Assembly (NCBI GenBank): GCA_031266295.1
Contig: JAISBH010000099.1
Location: forward strand, 1 to 14,209
DNA from: Oscillospiraceae bacterium
Lineage (GTDB): Bacteria; Bacillota; Clostridia; Christensenellales; Aristaeellaceae
Direction: 5' to 3'
Length of the DNA stretch: 14,209 bases
The notes under the pieces are model-generated. The model searched no databases and was not told the DNA's origin. It was given only the letters and a program-made list of their open reading frames with translations. Position 1 is the first letter of the stretch; every line of letters starts with the position of its first letter. Below are positions 11,833 to 14,209 of the stretch, piece by piece. Both the position numbers and the translations under genes were made by a program.

Positions 11833-13305
11833 ATGCGGCCTGAAACGACTGCGCTAATTGCGCTGGACGTCGGAACGTCGGCTGTGAAGGCCGCGATGTT
11901 TGACGTAAACGGCGTGATTCTGGCGCAGACGACAGAGACTTATCCGCTGGACACACCGAAACCGGGCTGGGTGCAGCAGCATCCGGATCGATGGTGGGCT
12001 GCGGCTTGCGAGGCGTTGAAGCAACTGACGCTGCATCCATCGACGCGCGGCGTCGCGGGCATCGGTATCGCTGGGCAGAGTTGGTCGGCCGTGTTCATCG
12101 ACAAGGACGGGCGGGTACTGACCGACTGCCCGATATGGATGGACACGCGCGCCGACGACGAATGCGCGGAGATCGACGGCATAATCGGAAAGGATCGGCT
12201 GTTCGAACTGTGCGGCAATCCGACGCAACCCAGCTATACGCTGCCCAAAATAATGTGGCTGCGCAATCATCATCCGGACATATTCAACCGCTGCTCGCAC
12301 GTGCTGCAGTCGAACAGCTTCATCGCGTACAGGCTGACCGGCGCGCTGTCGCAGGATGAGTCGCAGGGGTATGGACTGCAGTGCTTTGACATGCGTAAGG
12401 GTTACTGGGACGAGGACGCGCTGCGCGCGCTGGGTCTGTCGCCGTCACTGCTGCCGCCGATTTCACCATGCGACTCGATAATAGGAAGCGTCACGCTCGA
12501 AGCGTCGCGGGCGACGGGACTGCCGTCCGGCGTGCCGGTAGTCGCGGGCGGGTTGGACGCGGCGTGTGGCACGCTGGGCGCGGGTGTAGTCAGACCGGGA
12601 CAGACGCAGGAACAGGGTGGTCAAGCCGGGGGTATGAGCATCTGCCTGGATAAGTACGCGTCCGATCCGCGGTTGATATTAAGCCGGCACGTTGTGCCTG
12701 GGTTATGGCTGCTGCAGGGCGGCTCGGTCGGAGGAGGAGGCGCGCTGCGATGGCTGCGAGGGACGGTCTGCCCGGAGTTGTCGTTCGAGGACATGAGCGA
12801 ATTGGCCACAGCCGTAACGCCGGGTAGCGACGGCCTTGTGTTCCTGCCGTATCTCGCGGGCGAACGCTCGCCGATCTGGAATCCTCGCGCGAAAGGCGTG
12901 TTCTATGGACTCGATTATGGCAAGACTCGCGCGCACATGATCCGGGCGTGCATGGAGGGCGTCGCGTTCTCACTGCGGCACAATCTGGAGGTGGCGAGCG
13001 CGGCGGGTGCGTCAGTCGGCGAGCTGAGCGCGATGGGCGGATCAGCGAACAGCCGCGTATGGACGCAGATCAAAGCCGACGTTACGGGCCATGAGATAGC
13101 TGTGCCCGGCACCGACGAGGCGACGACGCTGGGCGCGGCGATACTCGCGGGAGTGGGCGTCGGGTTGTTCCCCAGCGAGGCGGAGGCGGCTGAACGGATC
13201 GTGGCTGTGAAGCGCCGCCATTATCCGGATTCAACCTCCGCATATGATGCCGCTTACGCCCAATACCGCGAGTTGTACGACCGCTTGAGCGGCTTGATGA
13301 TATAA
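11833..13305 (+). CDS. FGGY-family carbohydrate kinase (xylulokinase-like)
   Basis: A 490-residue cytoplasmic sugar kinase. The N-terminal phosphate-binding loop reads LDVGTSAVKAAMFD (11-24), GQSWSAVFID (81-90) marks the sugar-binding side, WMDTRADDE (102-110) follows, and the catalytic base is Asp242 in GGLDAACGTLGAG. The C-terminal FGGY signature region GGSANSRVWTQIKADVTG spans 402-419, and GTDEATTLGAAILAG (426-440) is typical. Overall closest in feel to xylulokinases, but specificity in this family is poorly predictable. The ATG at 11833 is one base after the aldolase stop, with no strong Shine-Dalgarno, so it depends on coupling. In the cluster it would phosphorylate the ketose made by the dehydrogenase before aldol cleavage. 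A C1 phosphorylation, as in fuculo- or rhamnulokinase, would suit the aldolase; this is inference. Confidence 0.9.
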   Translation: MRPETTALIALDVGTSAVKAAMFDVNGVILAQTTETYPLDTPKPGWVQQHPDRWWAAACEALKQLTLHPSTRGVAGIGIAGQSWSAVFIDKDGRVLTDCPIWMDTRADDECAEIDGIIGKDRLFELCGNPTQPSYTLPKIMWLRNHHPDIFNRCSHVLQSNSFIAYRLTGALSQDESQGYGLQCFDMRKGYWDEDALRALGLSPSLLPPISPCDSIIGSVTLEASRATGLPSGVPVVAGGLDAACGTLGAGVVRPGQTQEQGGQAGGMSICLDKYASDPRLILSRHVVPGLWLLQGGSVGGGGALRWLRGTVCPELSFEDMSELATAVTPGSDGLVFLPYLAGERSPIWNPRAKGVFYGLDYGKTRAHMIRACMEGVAFSLRHNLEVASAAGASVGELSAMGGSANSRVWTQIKADVTGHEIAVPGTDEATTLGAAILAGVGVGLFPSEAEAAERIVAVKRRHYPDSTSAYDAAYAQYRELYDRLSGLMI

Positions 13306-13319
13306 TCGACGGAGGAAGC

Positions 13320-14209
13320 ATGTCTGATATAATTATGATGAAAGCCGCTGTGTTGCACGGCAACGAGGACATCCGGTACGAGGATATACCAAAGCCCGAA
13401 TGCGGTTCCGGCGAGGTCCTGATTCGCGTGAAGGCGTGCGGCGTCTGCGGCAGCGACGTTCCGCGTGTGCTGCATCACGGCGCGCATAATTATCCCGTCG
13501 TGCTGGGGCATGAATTCTCCGGTATTGTCGAGGCGGTGGGCGAGGCCGTCCCGCGCTTGAGGGTTGGACGGCACGCTGCTGGAGCGCCGCTGCTGCCGTG
13601 CATGAAATGCGTCGACTGCGCGCGCGGGGATTACTCGCTGTGTAAGCGTTACAGCTTCATCGGCTCAAGGCGGCAGGGCGCGTTCGCCGAATATGTCGCG
13701 TTGCCGGAAGCAAACGTCGTGCCGTTCGGCGATTCAATCTCGTTCATACAGGGAGCGATGCTGGAACCATCCGCGGTCGCGCTGCACGGATTGACGCTTA
13801 GCGGGATGCGCGGCGGAGAGGACGTTGCGGTGCTGGGCGGCGGCACGATCGGACAGTTTACCGCTCAATGGGCGCGGATATTCGGCGCGCGCACCGTGAC
13901 TGTATTCGATCTGGAGGATAGCCGGCTAGATCTGGCGAGGAAGCTGGGCGCGGACTATGGGATCAACACGCGCGTCGCTTCGTTCGTGGATGAGGCCAAG
14001 GCCTTGACGGGAGGACGCGGTTTCGGCGCGGTATTTGAGAGTGCGGGTTCGCCCGTGACCATGCGCATGGCGTTCGAGCTGGCGGCCAACCACGCCGCGG
14101 TGTGTTTCATCGGAACCCCTCACACGCCGCTGACATTTGAGCCGGCGCAGTGGGAATTGATGAACAGGAAGGAATTTCACCTAGCGGGCAGTTGGATGAG
14201 TTACTCCGC
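13320..14209 (+). CDS. Zinc-dependent polyol (phosphate) dehydrogenase, GatD-like (partial, C-terminus off window)
   Basis: Medium-chain dehydrogenase; 296 residues visible of an expected roughly 345. Catalytic zinc ligands: Cys43 (GVCGSD), His64 (GHEFSG) and Glu149 (LEP). The structural zinc site has Cys94, 97, 100 and 108. The Rossmann loop is GGGTIG (173-178), with Asp197 at the end of strand two favouring NAD. Several stretches closely resemble E. coli GatD (galactitol-1-phosphate 5-dehydrogenase): SDVPRVLHHGAHNYPVVLGH, PLLPCMKC, FIGSRRQGAFAEY, and the final GSWMSYS. Close relatives therefore act on galactitol-1-phosphate or similar polyols. Start at 13320 has GGAGG 4 bases upstream; in-frame ATGs at 13335 and 13338 would remove five or six residues and match the usual MKAAVLHG beginning, but lie far from the Shine-Dalgarno. 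It follows the kinase by 14 bases in one operon. Confidence 0.88.
   Translation, partial: MSDIIMMKAAVLHGNEDIRYEDIPKPECGSGEVLIRVKACGVCGSDVPRVLHHGAHNYPVVLGHEFSGIVEAVGEAVPRLRVGRHAAGAPLLPCMKCVDCARGDYSLCKRYSFIGSRRQGAFAEYVALPEANVVPFGDSISFIQGAMLEPSAVALHGLTLSGMRGGEDVAVLGGGTIGQFTAQWARIFGARTVTVFDLEDSRLDLARKLGADYGINTRVASFVDEAKALTGGRGFGAVFESAGSPVTMRMAFELAANHAAVCFIGTPHTPLTFEPAQWELMNRKEFHLAGSWMSYS

Overview
The window looks like a chromosomal segment from a Clostridia-type Firmicute of moderately high GC, probably an anaerobe. This rests on a QueT-type transporter, strong AGGAGG ribosome-binding sites with several TTG starts, a zinc-ribbon/repeat membrane protein of a kind I associate with Clostridia, and unusually frequent ATA (Ile) codons in GC-rich genes. 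The species cannot be named from the sequence. No rRNA, tRNA or CRISPR array was seen.

Layout. (1) 1-508, minus strand: a queT-like membrane transporter cut by the window edge. (2) 509-1018: an AT-richer intergenic stretch. It holds the N-terminal remnant of an IS1634-type transposase (minus strand) and, at its right end, a near-perfect sigma-A promoter with a Zur-like inverted repeat at the start site. (3) 1019-4355, plus strand: an apparent metal (probably zinc) uptake operon. It encodes a small HxH/CxxC membrane protein, a ZnuC-like ATPase, a ZnuB-like permease, a lipoprotein with a Cys-Cys motif, and a uracil-DNA-glycosylase-superfamily protein, and it closes with a hairpin terminator at 4411-4440. 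No substrate-binding protein gene (znuA) is present. (4) 4579-8546: a promoter, a 953-residue zinc-ribbon/transmembrane protein with strictly 37-residue helical repeats, an overlapping ApbE (FAD:protein FMN transferase) lipoprotein, and a terminator. (5) 8551-14209: a polytopic GT-C-like glycosyltransferase, then a carbohydrate cluster: an atypical GpsA-like dehydrogenase, a class II GatY-like aldolase, an FGGY kinase, and a GatD-like zinc dehydrogenase that runs off the window.

How the genes may work together. The zinc operon would import Zn(II) across the membrane under a Zur-like repressor, with the small membrane protein and the lipoprotein as extracytoplasmic metal-handling accessories; the substrate-binding protein must come from elsewhere. 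The last four genes fit a sugar-alcohol or ketose pathway: the dehydrogenase oxidises a polyol (or polyol phosphate), the FGGY kinase phosphorylates the ketose, the class II aldolase cleaves it to DHAP plus an aldehyde, and the GpsA-like enzyme reduces DHAP or a related phosphate. The GpsA-like enzyme carries Thr where human GPD1 has the phosphate-contacting Asn, so its substrate may not be glycerol-3-phosphate. The exact substrates cannot be read from sequence.
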